From Streptomyces asoensis (lineage in GTDB: Bacteria > Actinomycetota > Actinomycetes > Streptomycetales > Streptomycetaceae), in the NCBI RefSeq assembly GCF_013085465.1, contig NZ_CP049838.1, forward strand, positions 3,968,001 through 4,032,000: a DNA stretch of 64,000 bases, written 5' to 3'. How positions within the stretch are numbered: the stretch's first letter is position 1; every line of letters starts with the position of its first letter. A program made the position numbers and the translations under genes. The notes under the pieces are model-generated. The model was not told the DNA's origin and searched no databases. It saw only the letters and a program-made list of their open reading frames with translations. Of the stretch, positions 57,601 to 64,000 are shown piece by piece.

Positions 57601-58452
57601 TTACCGAAGCGCCTCGATCGCCCGCAGTATCAGAGCCCGGGCATCCGCCCCGTAGACGGCCATGCGGCGCAACCGCTCGAAAGCCTTGATGTACAGGGCG
57701 ATCTCCGAAGGCTGGGTGATGTTCACCTCGGCGGAGATCAACTCGACGGACACGAGGGTGTCGTCGTGGACGTCGAACGTCTCCTGCGGCCAGAGCGTCC
57801 GTTCGCGGGTCGACATCGGGATGACGCCGAGGGACACCGCCGGGAGCGCCCCGGCGGTCAGCAGGTAGCCGAGCTGCGCCGCCATCGCGTCCGCGTTGCC
57901 GAGCTGGTAGTACAGCACTGCCTCTTCGACGACCATCACGAAGCGATGGCCGGGCTCGTGGATGATCCGGGAGCGCTGGAGGCGTGCCGACGCGGCTTCG
58001 GCCGCGTCGTCGGGGATGTCGAGAAGGCGTGCGTTGGTGCTCAGCAGCGCCCGCGCGTATCCCTCTGTTTGCAGCAGTCCGGGCACCAGGACCGGGGAGT
58101 ACGTGCGCAGCAGGTCCGTTGCCCGGTACAGCTCCACGTAACTGTCCTGGAGCTTGCGAAGTCCCGCCCGCACGCGTTGCCGCCACTCGCGGTACAGGGA
58201 CTCCGCGTCCTGGGAGGCCGCGATCAGATCCTCGACCTGGTCCTCGGCGCCGGTCGCACCGCACCACGAGCGGATGTCCGCGGGGGACGGGGGCGTCCGG
58301 GCATTTTCGATCCTGGACGTCTTGGCGTGGTGCCAATGGCATTGCGAGGCCAGCTCGGTGACCGTGAGGCCTGCGTTTCTCCTCAGGTCGCGTAGGCGTC
58401 GCGCCACGTTCTCGCGTGCGGCCTGGGCGGAGGAGGACGGGGAGATGGACAT
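57601..58452 (-). CDS. XRE-family regulator with DUF5753 domain, second copy
   Basis: 283 aa from ATG 58452. HTH: ENVARRLRDLRRNAGLTVTELASQCHWHHAKTSRIENARTPPSPADIRSWC. DUF5753: YVELYRATDLLRTYSPVLVPGLLQTEGYARALL, PAVSLGVIPMSTRERTLWPQ, YIKAFERLRRMAVYG. It is a distant paralogue of the regulator at 56513 and is the last gene of an operon with the DUF6879 and small acidic protein genes (23 bp gap). Confidence 0.87.
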   Translation of the reverse strand: MSISPSSSAQAARENVARRLRDLRRNAGLTVTELASQCHWHHAKTSRIENARTPPSPADIRSWCGATGAEDQVEDLIAASQDAESLYREWRQRVRAGLRKLQDSYVELYRATDLLRTYSPVLVPGLLQTEGYARALLSTNARLLDIPDDAAEAASARLQRSRIIHEPGHRFVMVVEEAVLYYQLGNADAMAAQLGYLLTAGALPAVSLGVIPMSTRERTLWPQETFDVHDDTLVSVELISAEVNITQPSEIALYIKAFERLRRMAVYGADARALILRAIEALR

Positions 58453-58475
58453 GAGCTGGCCAGGGACGCTTTCTG

Positions 58476-59009
58476 TCAGTGGATCTCGTAGTCGTCGTGC
58501 GGGACGGCGCGCTCCCATACTGCCTCGAAGGCGTCCGAACACTGCTTGGCGAGGTCCGGATCCGTGCGCAGTTCGTTGGGCGTGCCACTCCAATCGCCGT
58601 TGCCCGCGAAGTGGTTGAAGAGCACTTGTGCGTCGTCGAAGATCCACAGATCGGCGCCGGGCAACATCAGGTCGGCCGCGTGCCGACGGGGCAGCCAGCG
58701 CACCTGCTCGCCCGCCCGCACGTTGACGACGGTTCCGGCGTGCTCGTAGCGGATGTAGTCGGTGACCGGCTCGGACACGATGCGGGCCCGTCGTACGACG
58801 ACCCCGCGGGCCACCGCTCTGGAGATCAGGTCCACCCAGGGCGCCCAGTACTCCGAGCTGGGATCGGCGTCCCGCCGGCCGGTGCGCAGCCAGTTGTCGT
58901 AGTCGTCCGCTTCGTCGCCGACCGCGTACCGGTCACGCATCTCCAGGTGTACGGCGGAGTGCCGCGCGGCCTCCATCAGCTCGTCAAAGCTGGGTACGTT
59001 CTGCGACAT
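58476..59009 (-). CDS. DUF6879 family protein
   Basis: 177 aa. FDELMEAARHSAVHLEMRDRYAV at the start and VRWLPRRHAADLMLPGADLWIFDDAQVLFNHFAGNGDW in the middle are typical of DUF6879, proteins encoded beside XRE/DUF5753 regulators in Streptomyces. They probably act as partner or effector of the regulator downstream. The start at ATG 59009 overlaps the upstream small gene by 26 bp. Confidence 0.8.
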   Translation of the reverse strand: MSQNVPSFDELMEAARHSAVHLEMRDRYAVGDEADDYDNWLRTGRRDADPSSEYWAPWVDLISRAVARGVVVRRARIVSEPVTDYIRYEHAGTVVNVRAGEQVRWLPRRHAADLMLPGADLWIFDDAQVLFNHFAGNGDWSGTPNELRTDPDLAKQCSDAFEAVWERAVPHDDYEIH

Positions 59010-59262
59010 CGCAGGCCTCCCGCAGGATCGGCACCAGGCGTGCTGGGATGCGCACCACCGTCTCGTGGTCGGGGATGCCCTTGGCGTGCCCGGGTGCCGG
59101 GTTCTCCACACACTGGGCTCGCGTCGGCTCGTCTGCCGTGTAGCTCTGGATCACGATGTCAGAGGTCTCCAGGTCCACCCACGCTGTGGGCGACCCGTTC
59201 TTTCCCGTGTCCGGGTCGATCCCGATGAGCCGTAAGCGCATGGCTGCCTCCGTGTCGGTCAT
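58984..59262 (-). CDS. Small protein of the DUF6879-XRE operon
   Basis: 92 aa, MTDTEAAMRLRLIGIDPDTG; ATG 59241 is an alternative start. It contains CPTC-like pattern-free sequence SPTAWVDLETSDIVIQSYTADEPTRAQC, a conserved small protein type that precedes DUF6879 genes in Streptomyces. No function known. It is the first gene of the operon; the divergent gap upstream carries GTGCAC motifs. Confidence 0.65.
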   Translation of the reverse strand: MTDTEAAMRLRLIGIDPDTGKNGSPTAWVDLETSDIVIQSYTADEPTRAQCVENPAPGHAKGIPDHETVVRIPARLVPILREACDVAERTQL

Positions 59263-59344
59263 GTGCGCTGATGTGCACCAAATTTCTCGGCTTCGAGACG
59301 CCTAGTCAAGGCCACAAAGCAGCCAGAAATGGCATTTTGAAGTT

Positions 59345-59977
59345 ATGTGCACATCTATGCACATCGCTGGTTGTGCCGCACCGCTCGGCCCTAGCTTCGG
59401 CAAGGTGACCTTCGAGACGAGAACTCGGGCTCTGCAACCCGTCCCACCAGAACCAGGGATCCGCGTCCACACCCGCGCCGTCCGCGAGTTGGCCATTGCC
59501 TACTGGCTGCTGTCGGCTCACCCCGTGCCCAGCAGCGCGGCGAAGGAGTGGACGGAGCAGGGCATCGCGCTGCTGCCCCTCGGCACCCTCATGTCGGCCG
59601 TACGGCTGCCGCAGGACCTCGTGCGCGCCGTGGCCGACAGCCATGAGCGCGAAGACATCGACTCGTTCCTCGACGAGGCCCTCAACGCTGGTCCGGCCAT
59701 CTGCGATCCGCAGGGGGCCCGGTACTACGCCCTTGTCCCCGCCGGCATGCCCACCAGATGGCGCATGGCTGCCACGGAATGGCGCGCGCTGGGCGTGAGC
59801 TGCCTGGGCCGCGGCTCCCATCTCGGCGTACCGAGACCGCAGTCCGTCTCTCTCGAACCCGGTACGTGGAACTCCTACTGGGCCGTGCCCATGCCCTCGG
59901 CCGGCGAACTGTGCCGCCCCCTCGACGTCGCTCGGATCATCGCCGCCGGAAAGCGGCTGACGGGCGACGAGCAGTGA
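59345..59977 (+). CDS. Unknown protein, regulatory cluster
   Basis: 210 aa; ATG 59345 lies at the edge of GTGCAC repeats, and later starts (for example ATG 59357 or a GTG further on) are possible. No domain recognised. Features: RAVRELAIAYWLLSAHPVPSSAAKEWTEQG, ICDPQGARYYALVPAGMPTRW, LGRGSHLGVPRP. Followed 31 bp later by the gene at 60009, so probably one operon. Similar genes recur next to XRE/DUF6879 clusters. Confidence 0.6.
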   Translation: MCTSMHIAGCAAPLGPSFGKVTFETRTRALQPVPPEPGIRVHTRAVRELAIAYWLLSAHPVPSSAAKEWTEQGIALLPLGTLMSAVRLPQDLVRAVADSHEREDIDSFLDEALNAGPAICDPQGARYYALVPAGMPTRWRMAATEWRALGVSCLGRGSHLGVPRPQSVSLEPGTWNSYWAVPMPSAGELCRPLDVARIIAAGKRLTGDEQ

Positions 59978-60008
59978 AAGCAAAGTCCCATTCGAAGGAG
60001 CTCACCCC

Positions 60009-60458
60009 ATGGCCCCCACCGCCGTCACCGCCGTCACCACGCAGATCCGCACCGGCCGTTCCCTCGTCACCGATGCCGAGTTCGAGATGCTCGCCGCATT
60101 CTGCGCCGACGAGTACGGCCTGGAGCGCTGTGTCGCCGATCGGGTCGTCGACCAGGCCCTCGCTCTCGTCTACGTCATGGGGTCGAGCGGTGAGGGCGTG
60201 AACATGGCGCCCTCACAGCAGGTCGACCCCGGATGGCACACGCTCATCCTGCACACCGGCTGGTACGCCGACTGGTGCCGGCGCAGCATCGGCTACTTCC
60301 TGCACCACCAGCCGAACTCCAAGGTCCGAACACGCGGGCTGATGGTCGACGTCGTCGGCAAAATCCGGGCCGCGGGCTTCGACGTCGACGAACGGCTGTG
60401 GGGCACAGCCGCCGAGTGCAATCCGCCCGCCTGCTGCGGCGACGGCCCCTGCTGCTGA
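60009..60458 (+). CDS. Glycine-rich-domain-like protein
   Basis: 149 aa, ATG with AAGGAGCTCACCCC upstream. VDPGWHTLILHTGWYADWCRRSIGYFLHHQP is the signature of a Streptomyces family annotated as glycine-rich domain-containing. The C-terminus is Cys-rich (CNPPACCGDGPCC), possibly a metal site. Function unknown. Confidence 0.7.
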   Translation: MAPTAVTAVTTQIRTGRSLVTDAEFEMLAAFCADEYGLERCVADRVVDQALALVYVMGSSGEGVNMAPSQQVDPGWHTLILHTGWYADWCRRSIGYFLHHQPNSKVRTRGLMVDVVGKIRAAGFDVDERLWGTAAECNPPACCGDGPCC

Positions 60459-60533
60459 ACATCCCCTTCGCATACGGGCCGGTCGTCCCCACGGTCGGCC
60501 CGCCTCTCCTCACGCCAGAACGGACTCACGCCC

Positions 60534-60932
60534 GTGCCCCTGACCGAGCTGACCGCGATCAGCCGCGTGACCGTCTTCCCGCTCGAAGGCCTCAGCGTCG
60601 CCTACACCACCCACTCCAGCGACGCCCGCGGGCTCGGCGACGTCGGGCTCGTCACGGTCGTCGACGATCAGAGCGACGGCGACGAACTGTGGCATCTGGC
60701 GCGCAATCTGGGCGGCCGCCTCAACGGTGGCGACCAGGCCCGATGGATCCTCACCCAGGCGAGCCGTGCCCGGATGGTCATGGCGTACACGGACCTGCCG
60801 GACACCTCGTGGACGGCGCACATCCGTCGACACGTCGAGCTCGAGATGCTCTTCGCCAATCACGAATCCTTGATGACCGGCCGGATCACCATGCCTGGTA
60901 CTCCAGCCGTAAATCGTGATCTTCACGTTTGA
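60534..60932 (+). CDS. Unknown small protein
   Basis: 132 aa from GTG 60534. No recognised family; mixed alpha/beta with GLVTVVDDQSDGDELWHLARNLGGRLNGGD. The third gene in a row with the two unknown proteins upstream (gap 75 bp). Coding pattern looks real. Confidence 0.55.
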   Translation: MPLTELTAISRVTVFPLEGLSVAYTTHSSDARGLGDVGLVTVVDDQSDGDELWHLARNLGGRLNGGDQARWILTQASRARMVMAYTDLPDTSWTAHIRRHVELEMLFANHESLMTGRITMPGTPAVNRDLHV

Positions 60933-61172
60933 TTCGCGGCCTAATGGCCGGCCTGGGCTCGAGCCTGGTGAGCGGAATCAGCAGCCAGTGACAGCCAGGC
61001 CGGTGACGGCCCAGTCATGGAAGCGGTCCACCCGCGCGAACCGGCCGGCTGTCCGAGCCCATCAGGACCTCGAACGCCTCCTGTCGGCGGGCAGGGGCTA
61101 CGCGTCCTCACTCACCGGTGATCAGCGGTGGCCGCGGCCTTCCCGCGGTCAGTCCACCGGCAAGATCACGCG

Positions 61173-61673
61173 CTACGGCTGGACTGCCAGGTCACGCTGA
61201 TACCAGGTGCCTGGCTTACCACCGAGGTCGGCCGGGTCGGCCGGGCCGACCGGTACGAACCCGGCCTTGGTCAGCACCTTCTGGGACGCGGCATTGTTGT
61301 GTGCAGCGGCCGCCCGCAGTGTGCGCAGCCCGTGCCGCGCCGCCGCCAGCCGACACAGCTCCAGGACGGTCGCGGTCGCCACGCCGCGGCCGGCGACGTG
61401 CTGCGCGACCCGGTAGCCGAGTTCGGCAGTGCCGTCCTTGAGGTCGTACAGGTTGAACCGGCCCAGAACCGAGCCGTCCTCGGCGACGAGCACGTAGAAG
61501 GCGCAGATGCCGGCCTCTTGCTCAGCCAGCAAGGCGCTGTACCGGTCGGCGAACTGGTCGTAGAACTCGTCGCCGCGGTCGGAGACCGAGGCGGCGAAGT
61601 AGGCGCGGTTCGCCAGCTCGAAGGCCAGGACCGCCGGGGCATCGCCGGCATGCAGTCGCTTCAGCTCGGGCAC
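61173..61673 (-). CDS. GNAT family N-acetyltransferase
   Basis: 166 aa from GTG 61673. Acetyl-CoA-binding motif A: AELGYRVAQHVAGRGVATATVLELCRLAAARHGLRTLRA, then NNAASQKVLTKAGFVPVG (motif B). RimJ/RimL-like; would acetylate an amino group of an unknown protein or small molecule. The 240-bp gap to 60932 shows no convincing gene. Confidence 0.87.
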   Translation of the reverse strand: MPELKRLHAGDAPAVLAFELANRAYFAASVSDRGDEFYDQFADRYSALLAEQEAGICAFYVLVAEDGSVLGRFNLYDLKDGTAELGYRVAQHVAGRGVATATVLELCRLAAARHGLRTLRAAAAHNNAASQKVLTKAGFVPVGPADPADLGGKPGTWYQRDLAVQP

Positions 61674-61689
61674 CGCCCGACTCTACCCA

Positions 61690-62061
61690 GGTGGTGCGCT
61701 GAGGTCACCCGAGTTCGCTTCCGGCGCCGACGCTGACACCGGGGCCGAGGCCGACTGGCTCTCCTCGACGAGCGGCTGGGGGTCCAGCACCGCAAGGAGC
61801 ACCCCGGCATACGGCTATCCGGGCGTCGCCTACCCGGCCTCGAAGACCACGGTCAGCATGATCACCGTGCAGTACGCGAAGGCGTTCCCGGCCATGCGGA
61901 TCAACGCTGTGGAGCCCGGCTTCACCAAAACCGACCTCAACGGGAACACCGGCGTCCAGAGCGTCGAGGAGGGCGCCGAGATCATCGTCCGGCTGGCGCA
62001 GGTGGGGCCCGACGGTCCGACCGGCGGGTATCCCGACGCGGCGGGGACACTGCCCTGGTAG
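61690..62061 (+). pseudogene. Short-chain dehydrogenase (SDR), 3' remnant
   Basis: An open frame encodes the second half of an SDR: Ser-rich WLSSTSGWGSS, the YxxxK motif as VAYPASKTT, then INAVEPGFTKTDLNGNTG, GAEIIVRLAQ and GPTGGYPDAAGTLPW. The N-terminal Rossmann half with the GxxxGxG nucleotide motif is absent and replaced by unrelated sequence, so the enzyme cannot work. A deletion remnant. Confidence 0.75.
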
Positions 62062-62125
62062 CCCCTGGTGGGACCTGGTGGGACCTGGCAGTCCCTGGAA
62101 GCCTCGGTTCGGAGGAATGTGATCC

Positions 62126-62908
62126 ATGCCACTGGAACTGCCTTCCCCTGCCCGGAGAGGTAGAAGTGTGAGTTCCAACGATGGCGACAGCGATGGCGAT
62201 AGCGATGACCGTGACGACGACGGGCTTCTGCGGGCGCGAGTGCGGGGTGGGGAGCGGGCGGCGTTCGCCGAGCTCTACGAGTTGCACGCGGCGGCCGTGT
62301 ACAACCATGCCCTCCGGCTGACCGGTGACTGGTCCGTCGCCGAGGAGGTCATGTCGGAGACGTTCCTCGCCGCCTGGCGGGGGCGCGGGGCCGTCGAGGT
62401 CGAGGGCGGGTCGTTGCGGCCCTGGTTGTTCGGGATCGCCACCAACAAGGCGCGCAACGCCGACCGGAGTCTTCGACGGCGGCTCGCCTTTCTCGCCCGG
62501 CGGGCCGAGGCCGGTGCCGGTGCCGGGGGTGATGACGCGGTCGGTGACTTCGCGGAGGACGTCGTCGGGCGGATCGACGATGCCCGTCGGCTCGCCGAAG
62601 TGCGGCGGGTGCTCGGGCGGTTGCGGCGGCACGAGCGGGAGGTCATCGCCCTGTGCGTGTGGGGTGGGCTCGACTACGCGCAGGCCGCGGAGGCGCTCGG
62701 CGTGCCCGTCGGGACCGTTCGGTCGCGGTTGTCCCGGGCTCGTGCGCGGCTTCGGGAGATCGTCGAGCGGGAGGCGCGGCAGTCCGGGCGTACGGAGCGA
62801 CGTACGGAACGGCGTACGGAACGGCGTACGGAACCCCGCTCCCGTCGCGGAGAGGTAGAGAGTGAGACCGCGTTCGCGGTCCTGCCCATTCAGGAGGAAG
62901 CCCGATGA
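62126..62908 (+). CDS. Sigma-70 family (ECF-type) RNA polymerase sigma factor
   Basis: 260 aa. Region 2: RAAFAELYELHAAAVYNHALRLTGDWSVAEEVMSETFLAAWR. Region 4: RRVLGRLRRHEREVIALCVWGGLDYAQAAEALGVPVGTVRSRLSRARARL. The C-terminus has four RTER-type repeats. ATG 62126 (GGAGG) and GTG 62168 (GGAGAGG, better spacing) are both good starts. Its stop overlaps the next start (ATGA), so it is produced with a membrane protein that may control it. Confidence 0.9.
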   Translation: MPLELPSPARRGRSVSSNDGDSDGDSDDRDDDGLLRARVRGGERAAFAELYELHAAAVYNHALRLTGDWSVAEEVMSETFLAAWRGRGAVEVEGGSLRPWLFGIATNKARNADRSLRRRLAFLARRAEAGAGAGGDDAVGDFAEDVVGRIDDARRLAEVRRVLGRLRRHEREVIALCVWGGLDYAQAAEALGVPVGTVRSRLSRARARLREIVEREARQSGRTERRTERRTERRTEPRSRRGEVESETAFAVLPIQEEAR

Positions 62909-64000
62909 ACGCCACTCCCGCCGGGTCCGAGCAGGAGGAGCGCGCGGAACTCGAGGAACTGGCACGGCTGTTGCCGGCCGGTCCCGTCGAGCAGGTGCTG
63001 TCTCCCGGGCGTCGCTCCCATCACAAGGACGTTCTGATGCAGCTCATCGACAGAGACAGCGGCAGCGGCAGCCTCAGCGGCAGCCGCAGCAGTGCCGGCG
63101 CCGGCGCCGGTACCAGGGCCGGCGGTCGCGTCGGCTACGGCGATCCGGCCCGGCCTCGACTTCCTCGCCTGTCGCGGCCCGTTCTCGTCGCCGGATCCGT
63201 CGCCGTCGCCGTCGCGTTGGCCGCCGGGCTCACCGTCGGGATCGGGGCGGGGCGGGGCGACGGGGGTGCGGCGGCCCGGCCCGGTGCGAGCAGTACGGCG
63301 GGCGGGAGCCGTGGTGCCGTCGTGACCCTCGACCGTATCGCCGCCGTCGCCCTGCGGACGGACGTCGAGCCCGTGGGCGACGGTCAGTTCGTGTACGTAC
63401 GCAGCAGGGGGGCCGGGAACGAGGGCGTCTTCGACGGACCCGTCGAGCTCGGGAAGATGCACGAGCGGCAGGTGTGGTTCTCGCAGCGGCAGGGGCCCGT
63501 GATCGACGTGGGGCTGATCCGCGAGTACGGGCAGGACTGGCCGATCGAGATCGGCGTGCCGGACGGTACGGATCCGAAGGACGCCGCGGTACCGGCCGGG
63601 TTCGACCGGCCCACCTACGCCTGGCTCGCCTCGCTGCCCACCGATCCCGACGCCCTGCTGAAGCTGCTCTACGCCGGCACCCGCGTCGAGCAGGGGGAGG
63701 ACAAGGATCAGGAGGTCTTCGGCCGGATCGGCGATCTCATCGGCGAGCAGATCATGCCGTCCGCGACCGCTGCCGCGTTCTACAAGGCCACCGCCCGGAT
63801 CCCCGGTGTGACCGAGGTGGCCGACGCGGTGGACGCCGTCGGCCGGCACGGCATCGCCATCGCCCGGGAGGACACCCGGCACGGCACCCGCACCGAGTGG
63901 ATCTTCGATCCCGGCACCCTCGACTACCTCGGCGTACGCACCGTCTTCAGCCGGGACACCGAGCGGGCGAAGGCGGGGACGGTCGACAACACCAGCGCGG
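62905..64000 (+). CDS. CU044_5270 family membrane protein (3' end off the window)
   Basis: At least 365 aa. N-terminal cytoplasmic part ELEELARLLPAGPVEQVLSPGRR, a Ser/Gly-rich stretch, a TM helix (VLVAGSVAVAVALAAGLTVG), then an extracellular part with VTLDRIAAVAL, FVYVRSRGAGNEG, YAWLASLPTDPDALLKLLYAG and a long beta domain that continues past the edge. This matches the CU044_5270 family, which always follows an ECF-type sigma gene. It probably acts as the sigma factor's membrane-bound partner or sensor (inference). Confidence 0.82.
   Translation, partial: MNATPAGSEQEERAELEELARLLPAGPVEQVLSPGRRSHHKDVLMQLIDRDSGSGSLSGSRSSAGAGAGTRAGGRVGYGDPARPRLPRLSRPVLVAGSVAVAVALAAGLTVGIGAGRGDGGAAARPGASSTAGGSRGAVVTLDRIAAVALRTDVEPVGDGQFVYVRSRGAGNEGVFDGPVELGKMHERQVWFSQRQGPVIDVGLIREYGQDWPIEIGVPDGTDPKDAAVPAGFDRPTYAWLASLPTDPDALLKLLYAGTRVEQGEDKDQEVFGRIGDLIGEQIMPSATAAAFYKATARIPGVTEVADAVDAVGRHGIAIAREDTRHGTRTEWIFDPGTLDYLGVRTVFSRDTERAKAGTVDNTSA

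Noticed and set aside
60916..61200. 94-codon open frame between 60932 and the GNAT gene
   Set aside because: Arg/Ser-rich, no recognisable family and overlaps the GNAT 3' end; the gap is better called non-coding.

Overview
The window looks like a chromosomal segment of a Streptomyces species. Base composition is very high in GC, GTG and TTG starts are frequent, and most operons use 4-bp stop/start overlaps. The order LPMO - SPFH protein - NlpC/P60 protein - tRNA-Lys - cslA - glxA - GH6 hydrolase is the arrangement known from Streptomyces coelicolor around SCO2833-SCO2838. Nothing here could be checked against a database; all names rest on motifs and gene order read by eye.

Layout. (1) 1-7.8 kb: an uptake and catabolism block. 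It holds an EutA/maleate-isomerase-like protein (cut by the left edge), a D-2-hydroxyacid dehydrogenase, an amidase, a DUF3830 protein, a complete ehuBCDA-type ABC importer (ectoine/amino-acid class) and an IclR regulator. (2) 7.9-19.1 kb: two identical tRNA-Lys(CTT) genes, an acyl-CoA ligase, a DUF3592 protein, a copper LPMO with a DasR-type operator, an SPFH protein, an NlpC/P60 protein, then cslA-glxA and the convergent GH6 gene, the tip-glycan locus of Streptomyces. (3) 19.3-35.3 kb: ordinary accessory and housekeeping genes. These include a class F sortase, a secreted repeat protein, a HAD phosphatase, a LARTG-anchored surface protein, a ROK regulator diverging from an oxidoreductase, an FAH-family hydrolase, a second YidC, a broken MFS exporter, a GntR/membrane-protein pair with twin operators, a DUF817 protein, a class E sortase, a GH30 glycosidase and a SEC-C protein.

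(4) 35.5-55.4 kb: a defence island of about 20 kb and the most interesting part. The left module has a dead Vsr copy, an intact Vsr endonuclease, a C5-methyltransferase lacking the catalytic Cys, and an intact C5-methyltransferase. They run towards a convergent operon of an HTH-GHKL ATPase, an unknown protein and a DUF6339-like protein. This resembles the MutL/MORC-associated restriction-modification (Mza-like) systems, but with no Z1 helicase or AIPR gene. The right module is four genes joined by 4-bp overlaps: a 1587-aa sacsin-type ATPase fused to an SF2 helicase, a UvrD-like helicase, DrmA and DrmB. This looks like a DISARM-derived system with an unusual front end and no DrmC. The two modules share a 525-bp divergent control region with several inverted repeats and a DasR-like palindrome almost identical to the one at the LPMO gene.

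(5) 55.6-64 kb: a typical Streptomyces regulatory cluster of an anti-sigma-like ATPase, two XRE/DUF5753 regulators, DUF397, DUF6879 and small unknown proteins. After it come a GNAT acetyltransferase, an SDR remnant, and a sigma-70-family factor coupled to a CU044_5270-type membrane protein cut by the right edge.
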